A stretch of 64,000 nucleotides of DNA. Source: Streptomyces radicis. GTDB taxonomy: Bacteria; Actinomycetota; Actinomycetes; Streptomycetales; Streptomycetaceae. This document shows, piece after piece, positions 36,648 to 44,511 of the stretch; position 1 is the first letter of the stretch, and every line of letters starts with the position of its first letter. Made by a program: the position numbers and the translations under genes. The notes below the pieces were generated by a model. That model did not search any database. It saw nothing but the letters and a program-made list of their open reading frames with translations, and was not told the DNA's origin. The stretch lies in the NCBI RefSeq assembly GCF_003626575.1, contig NZ_RBDY01000002.1, positions 62,001 through 126,000 of the forward strand, read 5' to 3'.

Positions 36648-37646
36648 TCAAGAGGCGTGGGCGGTGAGCGCGGCCACGGTGCGGTCCACGCCCTCCGCGA
36701 GGGAGAGCTCCGGCTTCCAGCCGGTGACCGCGCGGAACCGCCAGGGGTCGATCAGGACGCTGCGGAAGTCCGTCACCGGGGCGTGGTCGGGCGGCGGGAC
36801 GGAGAGCACGGGGACCGGTGGCCGCCCGGTGTGGCGCGCGACGGAGTCGGCGATGAGGCGGAACGCGTCGCCCAGGGCCGGGCTTTCGCCGGAGCCGATC
36901 AGCCAGTGACCGCCGACCAGCCGGTCGGGGTGGTCGATGGCGGCCTCCACGGCGCGGGCGACGTCCGTCACATGGACGAGGTCGCGGCGCACGGTGCCGT
37001 CGTGCCACATCCGGAGGGGCTCCCCCGCGAGCGCGCGGCCGATCATGGTGGAGACGACGCCGCGGTCCGCGTTGCCCGACCCCGTGGGCTCGCCGTACAC
37101 GGTGGGCAGACGCAGGCTGACGCCACGCAGCACCCCCTCGGCGGTGGCCTCCTTCAGGGCCCGTTCCGCCGCCAGCTTCTGCCGGTCGTACGCCGTCTCG
37201 GGCCGGTCGGGCTCGCCGCCGTCGATGGGCGCGTCGGGCGGGACGCCGATCTGCGAGGCGGAGCCGCTGTACACGACGAGCGGCGGCCGGCCCGTTCCAC
37301 GGCGGCGGCGCAGCAGGTCGGCGGTGGAGCGGATGACGCCGACGTTGACCAGCTCGCTGCGGGGATCCTCCTCGGCGGCGCGCCAACCGCCGCTGTTGAG
37401 CAGCAGGTTCACCACGACGTCCGCGCCGTCGACGGCGTGCGCGAGGGCGGCCCGGTCGGTGACATCGGCCGGGTGGACCTCGAAGGACGCGGCGCCCGCC
37501 CCCGCCACGTCGGGCGGCCGACGCGAGACGGCGCGCAGCCGGACCGGTCGGCGGGCCAGGGCGGCGGTGACGGCGGCGCCGACGAACCCCGAGGCGCCGA
37601 GCACGGTGATGAGAGGGGGAAGGCCCCGCGGTGCGCTGCCGCTCAT
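36648..37646 (-). CDS. dTDP-4-keto-6-deoxyhexose 4-ketoreductase (DnmV/UrdR/EvaE-like)
   Basis: A 332-residue extended SDR. The cofactor motif is GASGFVG (about 18-24), and the catalytic Tyr/Lys are in ETAYDRQKLAAE. It retains VVYSGSAS in place of the dehydratase STDEVYG, so it is a reductase rather than a second 4,6-dehydratase. Homologues reduce the C4 ketone in the last step of aminodeoxysugar synthesis and fix the C4 configuration (axial or equatorial), which cannot be read from sequence. Its ATG overlaps the stop of the 2,3-dehydratase gene (ATGA). Confidence 0.85.
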   Translation of the reverse strand: MSGSAPRGLPPLITVLGASGFVGAAVTAALARRPVRLRAVSRRPPDVAGAGAASFEVHPADVTDRAALAHAVDGADVVVNLLLNSGGWRAAEEDPRSELVNVGVIRSTADLLRRRRGTGRPPLVVYSGSASQIGVPPDAPIDGGEPDRPETAYDRQKLAAERALKEATAEGVLRGVSLRLPTVYGEPTGSGNADRGVVSTMIGRALAGEPLRMWHDGTVRRDLVHVTDVARAVEAAIDHPDRLVGGHWLIGSGESPALGDAFRLIADSVARHTGRPPVPVLSVPPPDHAPVTDFRSVLIDPWRFRAVTGWKPELSLAEGVDRTVAALTAHAS

Positions 37647-39106
37647 GGTCGTGGTCCTCCTCGGGTGGGCGCGGGGCGGTGGGCCGCGAGCGCGTGCAGG
37701 CAGGCGAGCAGGCTGCGGGCCTGCACGTTGAGGTAGCCGCTGTGGTCGACCAGGGCGCCGAGCTGGTGCACGGGCATCCAGCGGTGGCTGGGGGGTTCGG
37801 GCAGCCGCTCGGTCTCGATGACGAGGTGCCGGTTGCCGACCCGGTCGAACCTGCCGCCCTCGTCGGAGAGCCTGGTGTCGAAGCGGACGCCCGCGGGGTC
37901 GGCGTCGAGCACCACGTCGAGGAAGCGGGGCCGGGCGGCGCGGGGCAGCGCGTCGTAGTTGTCGACGTGGCACTGCACGGTCGGCGCGAGCTCGGCCACG
38001 TCGCGAAGCCCCGGCTCGGGCCTCAGGTGCATCAGGGCGTGCAGGACGCCGTTGATCCGGGTGACCAGCAGGGCCAGCAGCCCGGTGCCCGCGACGGCGA
38101 GCATCGGCTGGTCCCAGCCGCCGACCTCGCGCCCCGCCGCCTCGACGCGCATCCCGACGATCTCGAAGAAGCGCCCGCTGCGGTGGTACAGCCGCTCCCC
38201 GTCCCGCTCCCAGCCCGGCAGCCGGGTCAACGGGACGCGCTCCGCGGTGAGTCGGGTGCCCGTGCGGGTGCCGGTGAGCCAGCTGAGGATCGACCGCATG
38301 GGGTGGAGCGCGCCCTGGCGCGGGTCGAGGGAGCGCCACAGCGCGGCGGTGAACGCGTCTCCCGCGAGGGCGTCGGCCCCCGCGGGCGGCGGGCCGCAGC
38401 GGGGGAGGCACGCGAGGACGGTGCGGGTGTCCATGTTGACGAGGTCGTCGACGAACAGCAGCTCTTCGAGCTGGCCGAGGGTCAGCCAGTGGAAGCCGTC
38501 GAGCACCGGCACGTCCTCGGTGGCCTCGACCACCATGTTGCGGTTGTGCTTCCGCAGGAACCACGCGCCCTGCTCGGACTGCCGGACGTCGACCAGGACG
38601 CGCTCGGGGTCGGGGTTCCTGAAGTGCTCCAGGTAGGGGACGGGCCTGCCGCGGTGCAGGCCCAGGTAGTTGCTGCGGGTGGCCTGGACGGTGGGCGAGA
38701 GCTGGAGGCCCCCGGCGTTGCCCGGCTCGGCCTTGAGCTGCATGAGGAAGCGCAGGGTGCCGTCGAACTCCCTGGCGAGTATGCCGAGGATCCCCACCTC
38801 GGGCTGGTGGATGATCGGCTGGTGCCACCGGGGGACGGCGGCGCCCTCGGCGTGGACGGACAGTCCCTCGACGGCGAAGAACCCCCCGCTCTCGTGGGTG
38901 AACGCGGCGGCCCCGGGGGCGCAGTGCCAGCCGGTGAGCTCGGCCAGCGGGACGCGCGTCGTCCTGGTCCAGCGGCGGCTCGCCACACGCTCGCGTTCGG
39001 CGAGGAATCGCGCGGTCCCCGAGCCATCGGGCCCGCGGGACAGCGCGGAGGCGATCACGCGGCTCTCGGTGTTCTCCTGCGGACGTGCGGAAGCGGAGGG
39101 CGGCAT
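37643..39106 (-). CDS. dTDP-4-keto-6-deoxyglucose 2,3-dehydratase
   Basis: A 487-residue protein with the internal duplication of this family: two copies of a fold with the pattern WH(Q)P(I/M)..., then LxFLMQLKAEPG (first copy) and LHALMHLRPEPG (second copy), then a sequence around QLSPTVQATRSNY / ELAPTVQCHVDNY. Relatives EvaA, DnmT, TylCVI and OleV remove the C2 hydroxyl, committing the sugar to the 2-deoxy series. It is the first gene of the 19-gene operon, so the promoter lies in the 349-bp gap upstream. The ATG at 39106 has an AAAGG site. Confidence 0.92.
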   Translation of the reverse strand: MPPSASARPQENTESRVIASALSRGPDGSGTARFLAERERVASRRWTRTTRVPLAELTGWHCAPGAAAFTHESGGFFAVEGLSVHAEGAAVPRWHQPIIHQPEVGILGILAREFDGTLRFLMQLKAEPGNAGGLQLSPTVQATRSNYLGLHRGRPVPYLEHFRNPDPERVLVDVRQSEQGAWFLRKHNRNMVVEATEDVPVLDGFHWLTLGQLEELLFVDDLVNMDTRTVLACLPRCGPPPAGADALAGDAFTAALWRSLDPRQGALHPMRSILSWLTGTRTGTRLTAERVPLTRLPGWERDGERLYHRSGRFFEIVGMRVEAAGREVGGWDQPMLAVAGTGLLALLVTRINGVLHALMHLRPEPGLRDVAELAPTVQCHVDNYDALPRAARPRFLDVVLDADPAGVRFDTRLSDEGGRFDRVGNRHLVIETERLPEPPSHRWMPVHQLGALVDHSGYLNVQARSLLACLHALAAHRPAPTRGGPRP

Positions 39107-39300
39107 GACGGCCGACCTTTCTGCGGGAACGGGCTCCCCTGATCGCCACGCCCGCGCGGCGGAATACCCGGGGCGGGAAGGGACACCACGGGCGAGGAGT
39201 GCGGCCTGAAGGTGGCTCGCGGGGAAATGCGGCGCGCCGCCGGGAAAGGGCGGCGCCCGAGAGGCGGGGCGGATATGGGCACACCTCGCCTGCCGAATTG

Positions 39301-39330
39301 AGCGTGACACGTGCCGTCCTCGGGTGTCAA
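39301..39330 (-). promoter_or_regulatory. Candidate promoter of the polyketide/sugar operon
   Basis: In the 349-bp gap ahead of the operon, the minus strand has a perfect TTGACA (39325-39330) and, 18 bp further on, CACGCT (39301-39306) as a weak -10. It lies 195 bp from the first ATG and about 50 bp below the palindrome at 39378. Prediction only. Confidence 0.35.
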
Positions 39331-39377
39331 CAGAGAACGCTGGGTGGGGAATTCACCGTGAGAAACGCCGGGACCCA

Positions 39378-39397
39378 CCCATGACATGCGTCATGGG
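39378..39397. repeat. 20-bp palindrome, copy 2 (CCCATGAC-N4-GTCATGGG)
   Basis: Same 8-4-8 palindrome as at 11545-11564, with arms identical. It lies 58 bp beyond the response regulator stop and 272 bp upstream of the 2,3-dehydratase ATG, so it could act as an operator for the polyketide operon or as a terminator of the two-component genes. An extra half-site GTCATG occurs at about 39412. Confidence 0.6.
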
Positions 39398-39455
39398 CGC
39401 CGCGCGCACAAAGTCATGCCGGGGGCCGAGAAGGGGAATTCAGGCCGGAATGGGC

Positions 39456-40061
39456 TCAGATCCAGCCCGCCTCGGTCGCCCGGTGGAAGGCGACGATGCG
39501 GTTCGGCGCGCCCAGCTTTCTGATCGCCGATGACATGTGGTTGCGCACGGTGCCCTCGCTGACGTTCAGCTTGTCGGCGACGACGCCGAGTGGGTTGCCC
39601 TCGCCCGCCCAGCGCAGCACCTCGGCCTCGCGCGCGGTCAGGGGGTTGTCGCCGGCGGCGAGCGCGGCGGCGGCGAGCCCGGGGTCCACGTAGCGGTCTC
39701 CCCCGTGCACACGGCGGATCACGTCCCACAGCCGCTCCGCCGAGACCTCCTTGGTCAGGAAGCCGCGGGCGCCCGCCCTGAGCGCGCGCTGGAGGCTGCC
39801 GGGACGCGCGTGGCTGGTGAGCATGAGGGTGGGGAACCCGGCTCGCAGGGCCTGGAGTCGCTCGACCACCTGGATGCCGTCCATGCCCGGCATCTCCACG
39901 TCGAGGATCACGAGGTCGGCGGCGTGCTCCTCGGCCAGGACCAGCACCTCGTCCCCGCGCCCCGTGCTCGCGACGACGCACAGCCCTTCGGCGAGTCCGA
40001 TCAACGCGACCAGCGCCTCGCGGGTCAGCCCCTCGTCCTCGGCCACCACGATCCTGATCAT
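39456..40061 (-). CDS. DesR-like LuxR-type response regulator
   Basis: A 201-residue regulator. The receiver domain has acidic residues AEDE, phospho-acceptor Asp54 (VILDVEMPGMDG) and Lys in FLTKE. The C-terminal LuxR helix-turn-helix spans about 138-195 (LTAREAEVLRWAGEGNPLGV through TVRNHMSSAIRKLG). The kinase stop overlaps this ATG (ATGA). It lies directly upstream of the polyketide operon and in the same direction, with the twin palindrome between, so it is the best nearby candidate for a cluster regulator; that is inference. No SARP-type activator is in the window. Confidence 0.88.
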   Translation of the reverse strand: MIRIVVAEDEGLTREALVALIGLAEGLCVVASTGRGDEVLVLAEEHAADLVILDVEMPGMDGIQVVERLQALRAGFPTLMLTSHARPGSLQRALRAGARGFLTKEVSAERLWDVIRRVHGGDRYVDPGLAAAALAAGDNPLTAREAEVLRWAGEGNPLGVVADKLNVSEGTVRNHMSSAIRKLGAPNRIVAFHRATEAGWI

Positions 40062-41203
40062 CCGCAGCCGTCCGGGACGCCGCCGAGCGGGATGTCGGCG
40101 CGCACGCCGTACCAGGAGCCGTCGTCGTGCCCCCAGGTGAGGGTGCCGCCCACCGCCTCGACGCGGGACCGCAGCCCGACGAGCCCGCTGCCGCCCTCGC
40201 GCGAGCCGCGCCCGGCGCCGTCGTTGCGCACCTCGAAGAGCACCCGACCGCCCTCCGTGGACAGCCGGATGAGGCAGCGCCCGGCGTCGCTGTGCCGCAG
40301 GATGTTGGTCGTGGCCTCCCTGGCGACCCAGCCGAGCGCCTGCTCGACCGGCTGCGGCACACCCTCACGGGGGACGCTGACCTCGGCGGCCACCCCGGCC
40401 GCCCGCAGCACCGCCGCGACCTCGTCGATCTCGGCGGCGAGCGGCGGCATCCGGTAGCCGACCACGACCTCGCGCACATCGGCGATCGACCGCCGGGAGA
40501 GGTCGGCGACCGACTTCAGGGCGCCGCGCGCGTGTTCGGGGTCCGAGCCGACGAGCCGCGACGCGAGCTCGCTCTGGAGCGCGATGACCGACAGGCTGTG
40601 GCCCAGGATGTCGTGCAGGTCACGCGCGAAGCGGAGCCGCTCCTCGACGAGCGCCGCGCGCTTCTCCCACGAGGCGGCCCTGAGCATCTCCCGGTAGCGG
40701 AACGCCAGCCAGCCGAGGAAGTAGCACGCCCCGCCGGTGGTCACCGCCGCCGCGATCACGGTCAGCACATGGACGGGCGGAAAGCCGTTGGACGTCAGGA
40801 CCGCCGCGGCGACGCCGAGGACGGGCAGGCACAGCAGGACGGCGAGAACCAGTCGGAGCACCAGGGACGCGATGCCGACGAAGGCGATGGCGACGCTCTG
40901 GGCGTAGACGCCGAGCACCGCGATCAGCAGCAGCGTCGAGCACGAGAAGAGCGCCAGGTCCACCGGGTGATCGGCGGGATCGAACCCGTCGGTCACCGAA
41001 GACGAGACCAATCGGTAACTTGTCACCGCCAGAATGGTGGTGAGCACGATGGCGGGAAGGAGCAGGGAAGGGGCGGGGCCGCTGTTCAGCCAGTTGATTT
41101 TGCCATGTGCCACGGCGCTCAGCCCGATCAATCCGACGACAAGGGCCGCGAGGCGCGCAGTCGAATCGGCCGAGAGCCTGGATTCCTCGACACTCTCCAT
41201 CAT
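40058..41203 (-). CDS. DesK-like sensor histidine kinase
   Basis: A 381-residue kinase. About five transmembrane helices occupy residues 15-165. The phospho-acceptor is in FARDLHDILGHSLSVIALQS, the N-box in REATTNILRHS and the G-box in GSGLVGLRSR. The layout is that of DesK-type membrane-sensing kinases (HisKA_3). Cognate regulator: the overlapping downstream gene. The ATG at 41203 has a GGGGGA site six bases upstream, and the next codon is also ATG. The signal is unknown; membrane state or the cluster product are possibilities. Confidence 0.88.
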   Translation of the reverse strand: MMESVEESRLSADSTARLAALVVGLIGLSAVAHGKINWLNSGPAPSLLLPAIVLTTILAVTSYRLVSSSVTDGFDPADHPVDLALFSCSTLLLIAVLGVYAQSVAIAFVGIASLVLRLVLAVLLCLPVLGVAAAVLTSNGFPPVHVLTVIAAAVTTGGACYFLGWLAFRYREMLRAASWEKRAALVEERLRFARDLHDILGHSLSVIALQSELASRLVGSDPEHARGALKSVADLSRRSIADVREVVVGYRMPPLAAEIDEVAAVLRAAGVAAEVSVPREGVPQPVEQALGWVAREATTNILRHSDAGRCLIRLSTEGGRVLFEVRNDGAGRGSREGGSGLVGLRSRVEAVGGTLTWGHDDGSWYGVRADIPLGGVPDGCG

Positions 41204-41572
41204 GTGAATTCCCCCGGTGCGGTTGCCTCCGCGAAGTGCCGCCTGGTCGGAACGGCACCGATGAAACGTCAATCGATACGCAGTGGTGCTTGAACCTTTG
41301 ACAGCAGGGTGAATACGACGGGGGCGAGCTCAACTCCCCCCGCGTTCCGCACGATGCCCACCGCTTCCGCCCCCTTCAGCGAACACGCAGACGCACAGCG
41401 ATGATAGGCACAAGGTCCGGCGGCAAGGAAGGCTGCCCGCACCGGCTTCGGGCCCCGTCGGCCTTTCCGGAACCACCCCGCGCCGGGGGCACGAAGGCGA
41501 GCCGCCCCGCCGGTTGAGCACCGGGAGGGCCAACGCCCGACCACCCCCGGCCGGTCAACGGCTGACCCGGCG
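41204..41572. other. Intergenic region upstream of the two-component genes
   Basis: No supportable gene. A minus-strand TTGACG at about 41264-41269 could be a -35 element for the kinase gene. An imperfect inverted repeat at about 41550-41571 touches the end of the SnoaL-like gene and could terminate it. I see nothing else of note. Confidence 0.3.
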
Positions 41573-42097
41573 TCAGCCCTCCGGCATGGCCGACGAGTGG
41601 TGGTTCACGATCCGCCACGCGCCCGTGTGGGTGTCGCGCTCGTAGACGAACGTGTAGCGGGCGGGCACCTCGGATACCTCGCCCGTCTCCGGGTCGGTCA
41701 ACGTGAACGTGTACGCGCCCGAGTCGACGGCCGCGTCGCGGCCGAGCAGCTCGACGTACGACGCGTCGATCTCGCCCGAAGGCCGCTGGAGCAGGAAGTG
41801 CTCGAAGTAGTCGACGATCCCGGCGCGGTCGGTGCGTATGACGTCGGACAGCGTCGGCTCGAGCACGGCGTCGGGCGCGTAGAGGTCGGCCACGGCCTCG
41901 GGGTCCTCGGTGGCGAGCGCGTCGTTCCAGTCGTCGAAGAGGGCCCGGATCTCGGCCTCGCTCGGCTGGTGGTGCCCCGCCGAGCGCTGCTCGGGCGCCG
42001 CCGCCCCGACACCGGAGGCGGCTCCGGCCAGCAGGGTTCCCGCGGCGACGACGGCGAGGGCGACACGCGCCGGGCGGGCGCGGAAGGTGATCTGCAT
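41573..42097 (-). CDS. Secreted SnoaL-like/DUF4440 protein
   Basis: A 174-residue protein with a signal peptide (about residues 1-33) and an NTF2-like domain of the SgcJ/EcaC family (EIRALFDDWNDALATEDPEA, DLYAPDAVLEPTLSD, WRIVNHHSSAMP). Cytoplasmic SnoaL-like proteins act as cyclases or hydroxylases in polyketide pathways, but secreted members like this one are common in actinobacteria and have no known role, so a link to the polyketide cluster should not be assumed. It ends just before a possible terminator. Confidence 0.7.
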   Translation of the reverse strand: MQITFRARPARVALAVVAAGTLLAGAASGVGAAAPEQRSAGHHQPSEAEIRALFDDWNDALATEDPEAVADLYAPDAVLEPTLSDVIRTDRAGIVDYFEHFLLQRPSGEIDASYVELLGRDAAVDSGAYTFTLTDPETGEVSEVPARYTFVYERDTHTGAWRIVNHHSSAMPEG

Positions 42098-42189
42098 GGC
42101 GCCAGCCTTGCTCGCGTGCGGTCAAGCCCAGCGCACGATCACAACAAAGAACGGCAAAGAAAGACCCAGGAGTTGTCCAGGAGTTGTCC

Positions 42190-42330
42190 TCACCCCGCAG
42201 GGCGGCGGTAGACGGCGATATACGGACCCGCGTCCTCGCGGTACGGGGCGTGTGACCGGTCGGACCACGGGGCCACCCGGTCGAGGCCCGACGCGGCGGC
42301 GTGCTCGTCGATCTCATCGGGCGCGGTGAG
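42190..42330 (-). pseudogene. C-terminal remnant of a class I methyltransferase
   Basis: A 46-residue stretch ending in a normal stop. LTAPDEIDEHAAASGLDRVA followed by WSDRSHAPYREDAGPYIAVY matches the C-terminal end common to actinobacterial SAM-dependent methyltransferases (TAPEEI.. ..AGL..V..WSD pattern). Upstream of it the frame runs into the DUF2264 coding region, with no SAM-binding part. It looks like the tail of a gene cut off by a deletion or rearrangement. Recognised by pattern only. Confidence 0.45.
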
Positions 42331-42338
42331 GCGTCCGG

Positions 42339-44303
42339 CTACGGAGGGGTGGGCGCGCCCGGGGGCGCGGGCAGGCGAACGGTGTCGGTCGTCCCGTCGG
42401 GCCAGCTCAGCACCGCCGTGTCCGGGTCGGCTCCCTCGGCGAGCGTGGGGAGCCGCGCGGGGTCGAGCGGCCCCGCGCCCAGCACCACCGCGGCGGCGTG
42501 GAGCGCTCCCGGGCGTGGCGCGTCGCCGCCCGTGGTCAGCAGCGGGGTGGCGGACTCGGGCCCGAGCGCGTTGCTCCCCTTCGCCATGGCGACATCGGCG
42601 TGCGGCAGGCCGCGCAGCGCGACCACCGCGGAGACCAGGCCCCCGGCGCCGGTGAACGACGCCGCCGCGTCGGCGCCCTGGGACACCGCGGCCCCGCCGG
42701 GTCCGGTCAGCGGCCAGCCGCCGAACCGCAGCGTGAACGGGCCGCGTTCGAGGTCGTCCTCGCCCGGGTCGACCCGGGCGAGCCGCACCTCGACGGGGCC
42801 GCGGACCACGGAGGCCACGGTGATCCAGGGCCCGGTGCGCTGCTCGATCTCGGGCCCCCCGAACGGGTCCCACGTCGCGTCCACGGGCCAGTGCGCGCGG
42901 CTGCGCGAGACGCCGGTGTGCCCGGCCACCTCGATCCTGGCCAGCGGGCGGCGATGGGCGGCGCGGCCCCTGGCGTCCACCAGCGTGACCGTGGAGTCGA
43001 GCGGCCCAGGGGCGGGGTCGGCGGGCATCTCGGGCGCGGCGTGCGTGGCGTAGGCGAGGCGGGCGTAGACCGGGTCGTCGGCGACGAGGCGGGCGGGGTC
43101 GGTGTGGTCGCTGCCGTGGTTGACGACGCGGACGACGCCGTCCGCGCGCGTGCCCGACACCAGCCACCCGGGCGCGTTCAACACCCGGGTGAACGAGCCC
43201 TCTTCAACGGGAAGCGGCACCTCGGGCCCGGTCCACACGGGGTGCTCCGGCGGCAGCAGCAGCCCGGCGAAGCCCTTGGACGCCCAGTAGGGCGAGGCGG
43301 GCCCCGAGTACAGCTGGCGGATGCGCGGGAACGGACGGTGCCAGCCGAGCGGCAGCAGGCCGTCGTCGCCGACCGCGCCGTTGTCGACGAAGTGGCGCAG
43401 CGTCAGCCCGGCCAGCCTGCGGGTCTGACCGGGCGGCAGCGGCGTCGCGTCGAAGAGCGCGCCCGCCCACACGGGCGCGAGCGCGGCGAACCGATAGGTG
43501 AGTGAACGGCCCTGGATCAACGGTGAGCCATGGCCGCCCGTGAGGTGGCGGTGGTCGTCGAGGTAGCGGGTGAGCCGCGCGCGGTACCGGTCGGCCAGGC
43601 CCGCGGGCGCCACGTCGCCGACGGTGTCACCGAGGATCCGGCAGAACCACAGCGGGTAGAAGTGCATCGCCCAGCCGTTGTAGTGGTCGTAGTTGCGGTG
43701 GGCCCCGCCCGTCAGGCCGTCGGAGTACCAGCCGTCGCCCGCGTACCAGAGGTCGGTCAGCTCGATCGCGCGGTCGAGGTCGGCCTGGTCCCAGCGCCCC
43801 CCTGCCGTGCGGGCGAACGCCTCGGTGATCCCCTGGAACCAGACCCAGTTGTTGCCCGGCATGTCCGTGTTCACCATGTGGCCGAGCCAGGTGAGAACGT
43901 GTCCCCGCACGCGGTCGTCGAGCCGGTCCCAGATCCAGGGGCGCGTCTCGTGCAGGGCGATCGCGATCGACGCGGCCTCGACCTTGGCCTGGTTGACCTC
44001 GGCGAACGTGGGCCAGCGCTCGGGGCTTTCGGGGTCGGTGCCCGCGGCCAGGCCCTCGGCGTACCACTCGGCGAGGTGGTGCGGGTCGTCGCCGCCCGCG
44101 CCGCCGAGCCGGAAGCCCGCGAGCAGGAACGTTCTGGCGAAGCCCTCGAGGCCGTCGCTCCACCGGCCGCTCGCGCTGGCGGGGCCCGGCAGGTGGATCT
44201 GGGCATGGCGCTCGGTGGCGTGCGCGCGGGGCGCGAGCAGCAGCCGGTCGGCGGCCGCGGTCCAGAACGCGCGGTCGGGGGCTCGGGTCAGGGGGTCGGT
44301 CAC
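42339..44303 (-). CDS. DUF2264 family protein, probable (alpha/alpha)6 toroid
   Basis: A 654-residue protein. The first about 370 residues, rich in aromatic residues (WTAAADRLL, GNNWVWFQGITEAF, GWYSDGLTGGAHRNYDHYNGWAMHFY), form the DUF2264 domain, which resembles glycoside hydrolase or heparinase-type toroids. The rest is beta-rich. It may act on carbohydrates, but no member that I know of has a defined reaction. No signal peptide is seen. The GTG at 44303 has a GGGAG site; the 11 extra in-frame codons upstream lack one. It ends next to the methyltransferase remnant. Confidence 0.7.
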   Translation of the reverse strand: MTDPLTRAPDRAFWTAAADRLLLAPRAHATERHAQIHLPGPASASGRWSDGLEGFARTFLLAGFRLGGAGGDDPHHLAEWYAEGLAAGTDPESPERWPTFAEVNQAKVEAASIAIALHETRPWIWDRLDDRVRGHVLTWLGHMVNTDMPGNNWVWFQGITEAFARTAGGRWDQADLDRAIELTDLWYAGDGWYSDGLTGGAHRNYDHYNGWAMHFYPLWFCRILGDTVGDVAPAGLADRYRARLTRYLDDHRHLTGGHGSPLIQGRSLTYRFAALAPVWAGALFDATPLPPGQTRRLAGLTLRHFVDNGAVGDDGLLPLGWHRPFPRIRQLYSGPASPYWASKGFAGLLLPPEHPVWTGPEVPLPVEEGSFTRVLNAPGWLVSGTRADGVVRVVNHGSDHTDPARLVADDPVYARLAYATHAAPEMPADPAPGPLDSTVTLVDARGRAAHRRPLARIEVAGHTGVSRSRAHWPVDATWDPFGGPEIEQRTGPWITVASVVRGPVEVRLARVDPGEDDLERGPFTLRFGGWPLTGPGGAAVSQGADAAASFTGAGGLVSAVVALRGLPHADVAMAKGSNALGPESATPLLTTGGDAPRPGALHAAAVVLGAGPLDPARLPTLAEGADPDTAVLSWPDGTTDTVRLPAPPGAPTPP

Positions 44304-44455
44304 GGCAAGCTCTCCCTCGGTCCTCGCATGCGGCACGGATCCGGTCGCCGATCTCCCGGCGCCACTCGGCCATCCTTCCGCCCCACGAGGGCACCGAACC
44401 GTTTCCGCGCACCCTCCTCGACGCCGCCACCCCGGCCGTTGACGCGCACGGCGAA

Positions 44456-44489
44456 GGGGCGCGGGGCCGTGAGCCCGGCCCCGCGCCCC
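44456..44489 (-). terminator. Terminator of the aldo/keto reductase gene
   Basis: A perfect 14-bp GC-rich stem with a 6-base loop, 22 bp after the reductase stop. Confidence 0.7.
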
Positions 44490-44511
44490 CTCGAGATCCT
44501 GACCCCGCGCC

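Noticed and set aside
19561..39106. Cluster as a lomaiviticin or kinamycin type (diazofluorene) or ravidomycin type
   Set aside because: A propionyl starter and dimethylaminosugar fit lomaiviticin, but no diazo-forming or N-N bond genes are seen; ravidomycin-type sugars keep the 2-hydroxyl, which does not fit with the 2,3-dehydratase.
39456..41203. SARP-type activator expected near a type II PKS
   Set aside because: No protein with an OmpR-like DNA-binding plus BTAD layout is in the window; the nearby regulators are a two-component pair and an ATPase regulator.
41269..41544. Possible 91-residue gene upstream of the two-component system
   Set aside because: No ribosome-binding site, no domain and atypical composition; left as intergenic.
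41573..42097. SnoaL-like protein as a fourth-ring cyclase of the pathway
   Set aside because: It has a signal peptide and so should be secreted, which does not fit with a cytoplasmic cyclase; the LanF-like cyclase in the operon already fills that place.
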